Origin: Osmia lignaria lignaria
Lineage: Eukaryota > Arthropoda > Insecta > Hymenoptera > Megachilidae
Length of the DNA: 64,000 bases
Assembly: GCF_051020975.1 (NCBI RefSeq)
Contig: NW_027478159.1
Coordinates: 6,526,501 to 6,590,500 of the forward strand
Direction of reading: 5' to 3'
In this document: positions 23,892 to 36,771 of the stretch, one piece after another
Position numbering within the stretch: position 1 is the first letter of the stretch
Layout of the letters: every line of letters begins with the position of its first letter
Notes under the pieces: model-generated
Database searches by the model: none
The model's input: the letters and a program-made list of their open reading frames with translations, nothing else
What the model was told of the DNA's origin: nothing
Translations under genes and position numbers: made by a program

Positions 23892-24857
23892 TTGCAGATT
23901 CAGCTCAAAGGAACTGGCCTGACGGACATATTTCGAGATATTTCTTCTTCCTGTTGTTCTTCCTCTGCACAGCTAAGCTGGAAGTGGCATTTGCAGCTCG
24001 CAATAGTGCAGAGTTTTCTCAAAGAAAGGGGCCACGGTGTTTCTGTATCTCTATTATGTTGGTGCGGCTTCGGAACTTTTAAATATCTTGATATATCTCG
24101 AGAACTACGCATCTGATCCAAAAATATCATAGAACATAAAAAGTAGGAAACTTAATTCTCTACAAAAAAGGTCTCTTAACATTATGCCATAGCTCGCTTC
24201 GTTTCCGAGATATTTGCATATTTATCTCAAGGGAAGGGGCCTGACGGACATATTTCGAGATATTTCTTCTTCTTGTTGTTCTTCTTTTGCACAGCTAAGC
24301 TGGAAGTGGCATTTACAGCTCGCAATAGTGCAGAGTTATCTCAAAGAAAGGGGCCACGGTGTTTCTGTATCTCTATTATGTTGGTGCGGCTTCGGAACTT
24401 TTAAATATCTTGATATATCTCGAGAACTACGCATCTGATCAAAAAATATCATAGAACATAAAAAGTAGGAAACTTAATTCTCTACAAAAAAGGTCGCTTA
24501 ACATTTTGCCATAGCTCGCTTCGTTTCCGAGATATTTGCATATTTATCTCAAGGGAAGGGGCCTGACGGACATATTTCGAGATATTTCTTCTTCTTGTTG
24601 TTCTTCTTCTGCACAGCTAAGCTGGAAGTGGCATTTGCGGCTCGCACTAGTGCAGAGTTATCTCAAAGAAAGGGGCCACGGTGTTTCTGTATCTCTATTA
24701 TGTTGGTGCGGCTTCGGAACTTTTAAATATCTCGATATATCTCGAGAACTACGCATCCGATCAAAAAATATCATAGAACATAAATTGTAGGAAACATAAT
24801 TCTCTACAAAAAACGTCTCTTAACATTTTGCCATAGCTCGTTTCGTTTCCGAGATAT
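23892..24857 (+). repeat. HOR unit A-B-C' (966 bp)
   Basis: A shortened unit. A has GATCCAAAAATATC and a CCTGTTG in the pyrimidine tract, and B has TTCTTTTGCACAG. The third monomer (24536) is a hybrid: C type through GCGGCTCGCACTAG, then the D' 3' end (CTCGAGAACTACGCATCCG, AAATTGTAGG). The next A follows directly, so D and E are missing through a crossover inside this monomer. Confidence 0.88.
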
Positions 24858-26467
24858 TTGCAGATTCAGCTCAAAGGAACTGGCCTGACGGACATATTTC
24901 GAGATATTTCTTCTTCTTGTTGTTCTTCCTCTGCACAGCTAAGCTGGAAGTGGCATTTGCAGCTCGCAATAGTGCAGAGTTTTCTCAAAGAAAGGGGCCA
25001 CGGTGTTTCTGTATCTCTATTATGTTGGTGCGGCTTCGGAACTTTTAAATATCTTGATATATCTCGAGAACTACGCATCTGATCCAAAAATATCATAGAA
25101 CATAAAAAGTAGGAAACTTAATTCTCTACAAAAAAGGTCTCTTAACATTTTGCCATAGCTCGCTTCGTTTCCGAGATATTTGCATATTTATCTCAAGGGA
25201 AGGGGCCTGACGGACATATTTCGAGATATTTCTTCTTCTTGTTGTTCTTCTTCTGCACAGCTAAGCTGGAAGTGGCATTTACAGCTCGCAATAGTGCAGA
25301 GTTATCTCAAAGAAAGGGGCCACGGTGTTTCTGTATCTCTATTATGTTGGTGCGGCTTCGGAACTTTTAAATATCTTGATATATCTCGAGAACTACGCAT
25401 CTGATCAAAAAATATCATAGAACATAAAAAGTAGGAAACTTAATTCTCTACAAAAAAGGTCGCTTAACATTTTGCCATAGCTCGCTTCGTTTCCGAGATA
25501 TTTGCATATTTATCTCAAGGGAAGGGGCCTGACGGACATATTTCGAGATATTTCTTCTTCTTGTTGTTCTTCTTCTGCACAGCTAAGCTGGAAGTGGCAT
25601 TTGCGGCTCGCACTAGTGCAGAGTTATCTCAAAGAAAGGGGCCACGGTGTTTCTGTATCTCTATTATGTTGGTGCGGCTTCGGAACTTTTAAATATCTCG
25701 ATATATCTCGAAAACTACGCTTCTGATCAAAAAATATCATAGAACATAAATTGTAGCAAACATAATTCTCTACAAAAAAGGTCTCTTAACATTTTGCCAT
25801 AGCTCGCTTCGTTTCCGAGATATTTGCAGATATATCTCAAGGGAAGGGGCCTGACGGGCATATTTCGAGATATTTCTTCTTCTTGTTGTTCTTCTTCTGC
25901 ACAGCTAAGCTGGAAGTGGCATTTACAGCTCGCAATAGTGCAGAGTTATCTCAAAGAAAGGGGCCACGGTGTTTCTGTATCTCTATTATGTTGGTGCGGC
26001 TTCGGAACTTTTAAATATCTTGATATATCTCGAAAACTACGCATCCGATCAAAAAATATCGTAGAACATGAAAAGTAGGAAACTTAATTCTCTACAAAAA
26101 AGGTCTCTTAACATTTTGCCATAGCTCTCTTCGTTTCCGAGATATTTGCAGATATATCTCAAGGGAAGGGGCCTGACGGACATATTTCGAGATATTTCTT
26201 CTTCTTGTTGTTCTTCTTCTGCACAGCTAAGCTGGAAGTGGCATTTGCGGCTCGCACTAGTGCAGAGTTATCTCAAAGAAAGGGGCCACGGTGTTTCTGT
26301 ATCTCTATTATGTTGGTGCGTCTTCGGAACTTTTAAATATCTCGATATATCTCGAAAACTACGCTTCTGATCAAAAAATATCATAGAACATAAATTGTAG
26401 GAAACATAATTCTCTACAAAAAACGTCTCTTAACATTTTGCCATAGCTCGTTTCGTTTCCGAGATAT
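24858..26467 (+). repeat. HOR unit A-B-C-D-E (1610 bp)
   Basis: Full 5-mer in the same order and phase as 22282-23891, with the GATCCAAAAA form of A. The C monomer again has TTGTAGCAAAC and D has GACGGGCATA. It differs from the first 5-mer by a few single bases, for example CTACGCATCC in D. Confidence 0.9.
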
Positions 26468-27755
26468 TTGCAGATTCAGCTCAAAGGAACTGGCCTGACG
26501 GACATATTTCGAGATATTTCTTCTTCTTGTTGTTCTTCCTCTGCACAGCTAAGCTGGAAGTGGCATTTGCAGCTCGCAATAGTGCAGAGTTTTCTCAAAG
26601 AAAGGGGCCACGGTGTTTCTGTATCTCTATTATGTTGGTGCGGCTTCGGAACTTTTAAATATCTTGATATATCTCGAGAACTACGCATCTGATCCAAAAA
26701 TATCATAGAACATAAAAAGTAGGAAACTTAATTCTCTACAAAAAAGGTCTCTTAACATTATGCCATAGCTCGCTTCGTTTCCGAGATATTTGCATATTTA
26801 TCTCAAGGGAAGGGGCCTGACGGACATATTTCGAGATATTTCTTCTTCTTGTTGTTCTTCTTCTGCACAGCTAAGCTGGAAGTGGCATTTACAGCTCGCA
26901 ATAGTGCAGAGTTATCTCAAAGAAAGGGGCCACGGTGTTTCTGTATCTCTATTATGTTGGTGCGGCTTCGGAACTTTTAAATATCTTGATATATCTCGAG
27001 AACTACGCATCTGATCAAAAAATATCATAGAACATAAAAAGTAGGAAACTTAATTCTCTACAAAAAAGGTCGCTTAACATTTTGCCATAGCTCGCTTCGT
27101 TTCCGAGATATTTGCATATTTATCTCAAGGGAAGGGGCCTGACGGACATATTTCGAGATATTTCTTCTTCTTGTTGTTCTTCTTCTGCACAGCTAAGCTG
27201 GAAGTGGCATTTGCGGCTCGCACTAGTGCAGAGTTATCTCAAAGAAAGGGGCCACGGTGTTTCTGTATCTCTATTATGTTGGTGCGGCTTCGGAACTTTT
27301 AAATATCTCGATATATCTCGAAAACTACGCTTCTGATCAAAAAATATCATAGAACATAAATTGTAGCAAACATAATTCTCTACAAAAAAGGTCTCTTAAC
27401 ATTTTGCCATAGCTCGCTTCGTTTCCGAGATATTTGCAGATATATCTCAAGGGAAGGGGCCTGACGGGCATATTTCGAGATATTTCTTCTTCTTGTTGTT
27501 CTTCTTCTGCACAGCTAAGCTGGAAGTGGCATTTACAGCTCGGAATAGTGCAGAGTTATCTCAAAGAAAGGGGCCACGGTGTTTCTGTATCTCTATTATG
27601 TTGGTGCGGCTTCGGAACTTTTAAATATCTCGATATATCTCGAGAACTACGCATCCGATCAAAAAATATCATAGAACATAAATTGTAGGAAACATAATTC
27701 TCTACAAAAAACGTCTCTTAACATTTTGCCATAGCTCGTTTCGTTTCCGAGATAT
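26468..27755 (+). repeat. HOR unit A-B-C-D' (1288 bp)
   Basis: A 4-mer without E. D' has the D-type 5' end (GACGGGCATA) and then ACAGCTCGGAATAG, CTCGAGAACTACGCATCCG and AAATTGTAGG, which differ from D. Its B is preceded by AACATTATGCC, a marker also upstream of the B at 24214. Confidence 0.88.
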
Positions 27756-29043
27756 TTGCAGATTCAGCTCAAAGGAACTGGCCTGACGGACATATTTCGA
27801 GATATTTCTTCTTCTTGTTGTTCTTCCTCTGCACAGCTAAGCTGGAAGTGGCATTTGCAGCTCGCAATAGTGCAGAGTTTTCTCAAAGAAAGGGGCCACG
27901 GTGTTTCTGTATCTCTATTATGTTGGTGCGGCTTCGGAACTTTTAAATATCTTGATATATCTCGAGAACTACGCATCTGATCCAAAAATATCATAGAACA
28001 TAAAAAGTAGGAAACTTAATTCTCTACAAAAAAGGTCTCTTAACATTTTGCCATAGCTCGCTTCGTTTCCGAGATATTTGCATATTTATCTCAAGGGAAG
28101 GGGCCTGACGGACATATTTCGAGATATTTCTTCTTCTTGTTGTTCTTCTTCTGCACAGCTAAGCTGGAAGTGGCATTTACAGCTCGCAATAGTGCAGAGT
28201 TATCTCAAAGAAAGGGGCCACGGTGTTTCTGTATCTCTATTATGTTGGTGCGGCTTCGGAACTTTTAAATATCTTGATATATCTCGAGAACTACGCATCT
28301 GATCAAAAAATATCATAGAACATAAAAAGTAGGAAACTTAATTCTCTACAAAAAAGGTCGCTTAACATTTTGCCATAGCTCGCTTCGTTTCCGAGATATT
28401 TGCATATTTATCTCAAGGGAAGGGGCCTGACGGACATATTTCGAGATATTTCTTCTTCTTGTTGTTCTTCTTCTGCACAGCTAAGCTGGAAGTGGCATTT
28501 GCGGCTCGCACTAGTGCAGAGTTATCTCAAAGAAAGGGGCCACGGTGTTTCTGTATCTCTATTATGTTGGTGCGGCTTCGGAACTTTTAAATATCTCGAT
28601 ATATCTCGAAAACTACGCTTCTGATCAAAAAATATCATAGAACATAAATTGTAGCAAACATAATTCTCTACAAAAAAGGTCTCTTAACATTTTGCCATAG
28701 CTCGCTTCGTTTCCGAGATATTTGCAGATATATCTCAAGGGAAGGGGCCTGACGGGCATATTTCGAGATATTTCTTCTTCTTGTTGTTCTTCTTCTGCAC
28801 AGCTAAGCTGGAAGTGGCATTTACAGCTCGGAATAGTGCAGAGTTATCTCAAAGAAAGGGGCCACGGTGTTTCTGTATCTCTATTATGTTGGTGCGGCTT
28901 CGGAACTTTTAAATATCTCGATATATCTCGAGAACTACGCATCCGATCAAAAAATATCATAGAACATAAATTGTAGGAAACATAATTCTCTACAAAAAAC
29001 GTCTCTTAACATTTTGCCATAGCTCGTTTCGTTTCCGAGATAT
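27756..29043 (+). repeat. HOR unit A-B-C-D' (1288 bp)
   Basis: Almost identical to the preceding 4-mer at an offset of 1288 bp; the visible difference is the B upstream linker (AACATTTTGCC against AACATTATGCC). Its D' monomer (28722-29043) is also the 5' end of copy 1 of the large duplication. Confidence 0.88.
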
Positions 29044-29365
29044 TTGCAGATTCAGCTCAATGGAACTGGCCTGACGGACATATTTCGAGATATTTCTTCT
29101 TCTTGTTGTTCTTCCTCTGCACAGCTAAGCTGGAAGTGGCATTTGCAGCTCGCAATAGTGCAGAGTTACCTCAAAGAAAGGGGCCACGGTGTTTCTGTAT
29201 CTCTATTATGTTGGTGCGGCTTCGGAACTTTTAAATATCTTGATATATCTCGAGAACTACGCATCTGATCAAAAAATATCATAGAACATAAAAAGTAGGA
29301 AACTTAATTCTCTACAAAAAAGGTCTCTTAACATTTTGCCATAGCTCGTTTCGTTTCCGAGATAT
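29044..29365 (+). repeat. Fusion monomer lacking two monomers present in copy 2
   Basis: The 5' end has GCTCAATGGAACTGG, as in 36772. The 3' half has GTTACCTC and the ending of 37416. In copy 2 these two are separated by a TGTACCTCT 3' end and a whole VLT monomer (37094). Either copy 1 lost 644 bp by crossover inside this monomer or copy 2 kept the ancestral order. The latter seems likelier, because the longer order also occurs at 15520-16485. Confidence 0.85.
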
Positions 29366-30975
29366 TTGCAGATTCAGCTCAAAGGAACTGGCCTGACGGA
29401 CATATTTCGAGATATTTCTTCTTCTTGTTGTTCTTCCTCTGCACAGCTAAGCTGGAAGTGGCATTTGCAGCTCGCAATAGTGCAGAGTTTTCTCAAAGAA
29501 AGGGGCCACGGTGTTTCTGTATCTCTATTATGTTGGTGCGGCTTCGGAACTTTTAAATATCTTGATATATCTCGAGAAGTACGCATCTGATCAAAAAATA
29601 TCATAGAACATAAAAAGTAGGAAACTTAATTCTCTACAAAAAAGGTCTCTTAACATTTTGCCATAGCTCGCTTCGTTTCCGAGATATTTGCATATTTATC
29701 TCAAGGGAAGGGGCCTGACGGACATATTTCGAGATATTTCTTCTTCTTGTTGTTCTTCTTCTGCACAGCTAAGCTGGAAGTGGCATTTACAGCTCGCAAT
29801 AGTGCAGAGTTATCTCAAAGAAAGGGGCCACGGTGTTTCTGTATCTCTATTATGTTGGTGCGGCTTCGGAACTTTTAAATATCTTGATATATCTCGAGAA
29901 CTACGCATCTGATCAAAAAATATCATAGAACATAAAAAGTAGGAAACTTAATTCTCTACAAAAAAGGTCGCTTAACATTTTGCCATAGCTCGCTTCGTTT
30001 CCGAGATATTTGCATATTTATCTCAAGGGAAGGGGCCTGACGGACATATTTCGAGATATTTCTTCTTCTTGTTGTTCTTCTTCTGCACAGCTAAGCTGGA
30101 AGTGGCATTTGCGGCTCGCACTAGTGCAGAGTTATCTCAAAGAAAGGGGCCACGGTGTTTCTGTATCTCTATTATGTTGGTGCGGCTTCGGAACTTTTAA
30201 ATATCTCGATATATCTCGAAAACTACGCTTCTGATCAAAAAATATCATAGAACATAAATTGTAGCAAACATAATTCTCTACAAAAAAGGTCTCTTAACAT
30301 TTTGCCATAGCTCGCTTCGTTTCCGAGATATTTGCAGATATATCTCAAGGGAAGGGGCCTGACGGGCATATTTCGAGATATTTCTTCTTCTTGTTGTTCT
30401 TCTTCTGCACAGCTAAGCTGGAAGTGGCATTTACAGCTCGCAATAGTGCAGAGTTATCTCAAAGAAAGGGGCCACGGTGTTTCTGTATCTCTATTATGTT
30501 GGTGCGGCTTCGGAACTTTTAAATATCTTGATATATCTCGAAAACTACGCATCCGATCAAAAAATATCGTAGAACATGAAAAGTAGGAAACTTAATTCTC
30601 TACAAAAAAGGTCTCTTAACATTTTGCCATAGCTCTCTTCGTTTCCGAGATATTTGCAGATATATCTCAAGGGAAGGGGCCTGACGGACATATTTCGAGA
30701 TATTTCTTCTTCTTGTTGTTCTTCTTCTGCACAGCTAAGCTGGAAGTGGCATTTGCGGCTCGCACTAGTGCAGAGTTATCTCAAAGAAAGGGGCCACGGT
30801 GTTTCTGTATCTCTATTATGTTGGTGCGTCTTCGGAACTTTTAAATATCTCGATATATCTCGAAAACTACGCTTCTGATCAAAAAATATCATAGAACATA
30901 AATTGTAGGAAACATAATTCTCTACAAAAAACGTCTCTTAACATTTTGCCATAGCTCGTTTCGTTTCCGAGATAT
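29366..30975 (+). repeat. HOR unit A-B-C-D-E with AGAAGTACGC A monomer
   Basis: Full 5-mer. Its A has AGAAGTACGCATCTGATCAA, as at 22282 and 37738, unlike the GATCCAAAAA A monomers between them. This marks the head of the larger superunit. Its counterpart in copy 2 is 37738-39347. Confidence 0.9.
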
Positions 30976-32263
30976 TTGCAGATTCAGCTCAAAGGAACTG
31001 GCCTGACGGACATATTTCGAGATATTTCTTCTTCTTGTTGTTCTTCCTCTGCACAGCTAAGCTGGAAGTGGCATTTGCAGCTCGCAATAGTGCAGAGTTT
31101 TCTCAAAGAAAGGGGCCACGGTGTTTCTGTATCTCTATTATGTTGGTGCGGCTTCGGAACTTTTAAATATCTTGATATATCTCGAGAACTACGCATCTGA
31201 TCCAAAAATATCATAGAACATAAAAAGTAGGAAACTTAATTCTCTACAAAAAAGGTCTCTTAACATTTTGCCATAGCTCGCTTCGTTTCCGAGATATTTG
31301 CATATTTATCTCAAGGGAAGGGGCCTGACGGACATATTTCGAGATATTTCTTCTTCTTGTTGTTCTTCTTCTGCACAGCTAAGCTGGAAGTGGCATTTGC
31401 GGCTCGCACTAGTGCAGAGTTATCTCAAAGAAAGGGGCCACGGTGTTTCTGTATCTCTATTATGTTGGTGCGGCTTCGGAACTTTTAAATATCTTGATAT
31501 ATCTCGAGAACTACGCATCTGATCAAAAAATATCATAGAACATAAAAAGTAGGAAACTTAATTCTCTACAAAAAAGGTCGCTTAACATTTTGCCATAGCT
31601 CGCTTCGTTTCCGAGATATTTGCATATTTATCTCAAGGGAAGGGGCCTGACGGACATATTTCGAGATATTTCTTCTTCTTGTTGTTCTTCTTCTGCACAG
31701 CTAAGCTGGAAGTGGCATTTGCGGCTCGCACTAGTGCAGAGTTATCTCAAAGAAAGGGGCCACGGTGTTTCTGTATCTCTATTATGTTGGTGCGGCTTCG
31801 GAACTTTTAAATATCTCGATATATCTCGAAAACTACGCTTCTGATCAAAAAATATCATAGAACATAAATTGTAGCAAACATAATTCTCTACAAAAAAGGT
31901 CTCTTAACATTTTGCCATAGCTCGCTTCGTTTCCGAGATATTTGCAGATATATCTCAAGGGAAGGGGCCTGACGGGCATATTTCGAGATATTTCTTCTTC
32001 TTGTTGTTCTTCTTCTGCACAGCTAAGCTGGAAGTGGCATTTACAGCTCGGAATAGTGCAGAGTTATCTCAAAGAAAGGGGCCACGGTGTTTCTGTATCT
32101 CTATTATGTTGGTGCTGCTTCGGAACTTTTAAATATCTCGATATATCTCGAGAACTACGCATCCGATCAAAAAATATCATAGAACATAAATTGTAGGAAA
32201 CATAATTCTCTACAAAAAACGTCTCTTAACATTTTGCCATAGCTCGTTTCGTTTCCGAGATAT
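30976..32263 (+). repeat. HOR unit A-B'-C-D'' (1288 bp)
   Basis: B' has the C-type GCGGCTCGCACTAG centre with the B-type 3' end, a hybrid or conversion product. D'' has GTGCTGCTTCGG in place of GTGCGGCTTCGG. Both peculiarities recur in copy 2 at 39670 and 40314. Confidence 0.88.
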
Positions 32264-33229
32264 TTGCAGATTCAGCTCAAAGGAACTGGCCTGACGGACA
32301 TATTTCGAGATATTTCTTCTTCTTGTTGTTCTTCCTCTGCACAGCTAAGCTGGAAGTGGCATTTGCAGCTCGCAATAGTGCAGAGTTTTCTCAAAGAAAG
32401 GGGCCACGGTGTTTCTGTATCTCTATTATGTTGGTGCGGCTTCGGAACTTTTAAATATCTTGATATATCTCGAGAACTACGCATCTGATCCAAAAATATC
32501 ATAGAACATAAAAAGTAGGAAACTTAATTCTCTACAAAAAAGGTCTCTTAACATTTTGCCATAGCTCGCTTCGTTTCCGAGATATTTGCATATTTATCTC
32601 AAGGGAAGGGGCCTGACGGACATATTTCGAGATATTTCTCCTTCTTGTTGTTCTTCTTCTGCACAGCTAAGCTGGAAGTGGCATTTACAGCTCGCAATAG
32701 TGCAGAGTGATCTCAAAGAAAGGGGCCACGGTGTTTCTGTATCTCTATTATGTTGGTGCGGCTTCGGAACTTTTACATATCTTGATATATCTCGAGAACT
32801 ACGCATCTGATCAAAAAATATCATAGAACATAAAAAGTAGGAAACTTAATTCTCTACAAAAAAGGTCGCTTAACATTTTGCCATAGCTCGCTTCGTTTCC
32901 GAGATATTTGCAGATATATCTCAAGGGAAGGGGCCTGACGGGCATATTTCGAGATATTTCTTCTTCTTGTTGTTCTTCTTCTGCACAGCTAAGCTGGAAG
33001 TGGCATTTGCGGCTCGCACTAGTGCAGAGTTATCTCAAAGAAAGGGGCCACGGTGTTTCTGTATCTCTATTATGTTGGTGCGTCTTCGGAACTTTTAAAT
33101 ATCTCGATATATCTCGAAAACTACGCTTCTGATCAAAAAATATCATAGAACATAAATTGTAGGAAACATAATTCTCTACAAAAAAGGTCTCTTAACATTT
33201 TGCCATAGCTCGTTTCGTTTCCGAGATAT
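32264..33229 (+). repeat. HOR unit A-B-(D/E) (966 bp)
   Basis: B (32586) has ATTTCTCCTTC and CTTTTACATATC, both shared with 40958. The third monomer (32908) has the D-type GACGGGCATA and an E-type 3' part with GTGCGTCTTCGG. In copy 2 these two parts lie in separate monomers (41280 and 41602), so this is a 322-bp contraction in copy 1 or an expansion in copy 2. Confidence 0.86.
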
Positions 33230-36200
33230 TTGCAGATTCAGCTCAAAGGAACTGGCCTGACGGACATATTTCGAGATATTTCTTCTTCTTGTTGTTCTTC
33301 CTCTGCACAGCTAAGCTGGAAGTGGCATTCGCAGCTCGCAATAGTGCAGAGTTATCTCAAAGAAGGGGGCCACGCTGTTTCTGTATCTCTATTATGTTGG
33401 TGCGGCTTCGGAACTTTTAAATATCTTGATATATCTCGAGAACTACGCATCTGATCGAAAAATATCATAGAACATGAAAAGTAGGAAACTTAATTCTCTA
33501 CAAAAAAGGTCTCTTAACATTTTGCCATAGCTCGCTTCGTTTCCGAGATATTTGCATATTTATCTCAAGGGAAGGGGCCTGACGGACATATTTCGAGATA
33601 TTTCTTCTTCTTGTTGTTCTTCTTCTGCACAGCTAAGCTGGAAGTGGCATTTACAGCTCGCAATAGTGCAGAGTTATCTCAAAGAAAGGGGCCACGGTGT
33701 TTCTGTATCTCTATTATGTTGGTGCTGCTTCGGAACTTTTAAATATCTTGATATATCTCGAGAACTACGCATCTGATCAAAAAATATCATAGAACATGAA
33801 AAGTAGGAAACTTAATTCTCTACAAAAAAGGTCTGTTAACATTTTGCCATAGCTCTCTTCGTTTCCGAGATATTTGCAGATTTATCTCAAGGGAAGGGGC
33901 CTGACGGACATATTTCGAGATATTTCTTCTTCTTGTTGTTCTTCTTCTGCACAGCTAAGCTGGAAGTGGCATTTGCAGCTCGCAAGAGTGCAGAGTTATC
34001 CCAAAGAAAGGGGCCACGGTGTTTCTGTATCTCTATTATGTTGGTGCGGCTTCGGAACTTTTACATATCTCGATATATCTCGAAAACTACGCTTCTGATC
34101 AAAAAATATCATAGAACATAAATTGTAGGAAACATAATTCTCTACAAAAAAGGTCTCTTAACATTTTGCCATAGCTCGCTTCGTTTCCGAGATATTTGCA
34201 GATTTATCTCAAGGGAAGGGTCCTGATGGACATATTTCGAGATATTTCTTCTTCTTGTTGTTCTTTTTCTGCACAGCTAAACTGGAAGTGGCATTTCCAG
34301 CTCGCAATCGTGCAGAGTTATCTCAAAGAAAGGGGCCACGGTGTTTCTGTATCTCTATTATGTTGGTGCGGCTTCGGAACTTTTAAATATCTTGATATAT
34401 CTCGATAACTACGCCTCTGATCGAAAAATATCATAGAACATAAAAAGTAGGAAACTTAATTCTCTACAAAAAAAGTCTCTTAACATTTTGCCATAGCACG
34501 CTTCGTCTCCGAAATATTTGCAGATTTATCTCAAGGGAAGGGGCCTGACGGACATATTTCGAGATATTTCTTCTTCTTGTTGTTCTTCTTCTGCACAGCT
34601 AAGCTGGAAGTGGCATTTGCGGCTCGCACTAGTGCAGAGTTATCTCAAAGAAAGGAGCCACGGTGTTTCTGTATCTCTATTATGTTGGTGCGGCTTCGGA
34701 ACTTTTAAATATCTCGATATATCTCGAAAACTACGCTTCTGATCAAAAAATATCATAGAACATAAATTGTAGGAAACATAATTCTCTACAAGAAACGTCT
34801 CTTAGCATTTTGCCATAGCACGCTTCGTCTCCGAGATATTTGCAGATTTATCACGAGGGAAGGGGCCTGACGGACATATTTCGAGATATTTCTTCTTCTT
34901 GTTGTTCTTCTTCTGCACAGCTAAGCTGGAAGTGGCATTTGCGGCTCGCACTAGTGCAGAGTTATCTCAAAGAAAGGAGCCACGGTGTTTCTGTATCTCT
35001 ATTATGTTGGTGCGGCTTCGGAACTTTTAAATATCTCGATATATCTCGAAAACTACGCTTCTGATCAAAAAATATCATAGAACATAAATTGTAGGAAACA
35101 TAATTCTCTACAAGAAACGTCTCTTAGCATTTTGCCATAGCTCGCTTTGTTTCCGAGATATTTGCAGATTCAGCTCAAAGGAACGGGCCTGACGGACATA
35201 TTTCGAGATACTTCTTCTTCTTGTTGTTCTTCCTCTGCACAGCTAAGCTGGAAGTGGCATTTGCAGCTCGCAATAGTGCAGAGTTATCTCAAAGAAAGGG
35301 GCCACGGTGTTTCTGTATCTCTATTATGTTGGTGCGGCTTCGGAACTTTTAAATATCTTGATATATCTCGAGAACTACGCATCTGATCAAAAAATATCAT
35401 AGAACATAAAAAGTAGGAAACTTAATTCTCTACAAAAAAGGTCTCTTAACATTTTGCCAAAGCTCGCTTCGTTTCCGAGATATTTGCAGATTTATCTCAA
35501 GGGAAGGGGCCTGACGGACATATTTCGAGATATTTCTTCTTCTTGTTGTTCTTCTTCTGCACAGCTAAGCTGGAAGTGGCATTTGCGGCTCGCACTAGTG
35601 CAGAGTTATCTCAAAGAAAGGAGCCACGGTGTTTCTGTATCTCTATTATGTTGGTGCGGCTTCGGAACTTTTAAATATCTCGATATATCTCGAAAACTAC
35701 GCTTCTGATCAAAAAATATCATAGAACATAAATTGTAGGAAACATAATTCTCTACAAGAAACGTCTCTTAGCATTTTGCCATAGCACGCTTCGTCTCCGA
35801 GATATTTGCAGATTTATCACGAGGGAAGGGGCCTGACGGACATATTTCGAGATATTTCTTCTTCTTGTTGTTCTTCTTCTGCACAGCTAAGCTGGAAGTG
35901 GCATTTGCGGCTCGCACTAGTGCAGAGTTATCTCAAAGAAAGGAGCCACGGTGTTTCTGTATCTCTATTATGTTGGTGCGGCTTCGGAACTTTTAAATAT
36001 CTCGATATATCTCGAAAACTACGCTTCTGATCAAAAAATATCATAGAACATAAATTGTAGGAAACATAATTCTCTACAAGAAACGTCTCTTAGCATTTTG
36101 CCATAGCTCGCTTTGTTTCCGAGATATTTGCAGATTCAGCTCAAAGGAACGGGCCTGACGGACATATTTCGAGATACTTCTTCTTCTTGTTGTTCTTCCT

Positions 36201-36449
36201 CTGCACAGCTAAGCTGGAAGTGGCATTTGCAGCTCGCAATAGTGCAGAGTTATCTCAAAGAAAGGGGCCACGGTGTTTCTGTATCTCTATTATGTTGGTG
36301 CGGCTTCGGAACTTTTAAATATCTTGATATATCTCGAGAACTACGCATCTGATCAAAAAATATCATAGAACATAAAAAGTAGGAAACTTAATTCTCTACA
36401 AAAAAGGTCTCTTAACATTTTGCCAAAGCTCGCTTCGTTTCCGAGATAT
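33230..36449 (+). repeat. Ten-monomer series HAV-H-ARV-VLM-(SHG-YHEG-QT)x2, copy 1
   Basis: Markers in order: CATTCGCAGC with CCACGCTGTTT (33230); GTGCTGCTTCGG (33552); CGCAAGAGTG with TATCCCAAAG (33874); CCTGATGGACAT with TTCTTTTTCTGC (34196); GAAATATTTGCAG and GGAGCCACGG (34518); TTATCACGAGGG (34840); and GAACGGGCC with GATACTTCTTC (35162). The last three are repeated at 35484-36449 with a 966-bp offset. In 34196 a TAA (CTCGATAAC) ends the open frame early. Confidence 0.9.
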
Positions 36450-36771
36450 TTGCAGATTTATCTCAAGGGAAGGGGCCTGACGGACATATTTCGAGATATT
36501 TCTTCTTCTTGTTGTTCTTCTTCTGCACAGCTAAGCTGGAAGTGGCATTTACAGCTCGGAATAGTGCAGAGTTATCTCAAAGAAAGGGGCCACGGTGTTT
36601 CTGTATCTCTATTATGTTGGTGCGGCTTCGGAACTTTTAAATATCTCGATATATCTCGAGAACTACGCATCCGATCAAAAAATATCATAGAACATAAATT
36701 GTAGGAAACATAATTCTCTACAAAAAACGTCTCTTAACATTTTGCCATAGCTCGTTTCGTTTCCGAGATAT
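36450..36771 (+). repeat. Hybrid monomer at the large-duplication junction
   Basis: The upstream linker (GCCAAAGCTCG) and the 5' part (GACGGACATA) match 35484 and 44178. From ACAGCTCGGAATAG onward it matches the D' monomer 28722, including CATCCGATC and the following linker. The switch lies between 36484 and 36551. It joins the end of copy 1 to the start of copy 2 in phase, as expected for unequal crossing-over between sister arrays. Confidence 0.88.

Larger units (their letters stand above)
28722..36449 (+). repeat. Large tandem duplication, copy 1 (24 monomers, 7728 bp)
   Basis: From the D' monomer at 28722 through 36128-36449, the monomer order matches 36450-45143. Corresponding bases are nearly identical. 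Examples of the few differences are C29649/G38021, G32709/T41081, G33365/A42059 and A34089/G42783. Copy 1 is three monomers shorter because 29044 and 32908 are fusions of monomers that are separate in copy 2. The unit contains a 5-mer (29366), a 4-mer (30976), a 3-mer (32264) and then the HAV/H/VLM/SHG/YHEG/QT series. Confidence 0.92.
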
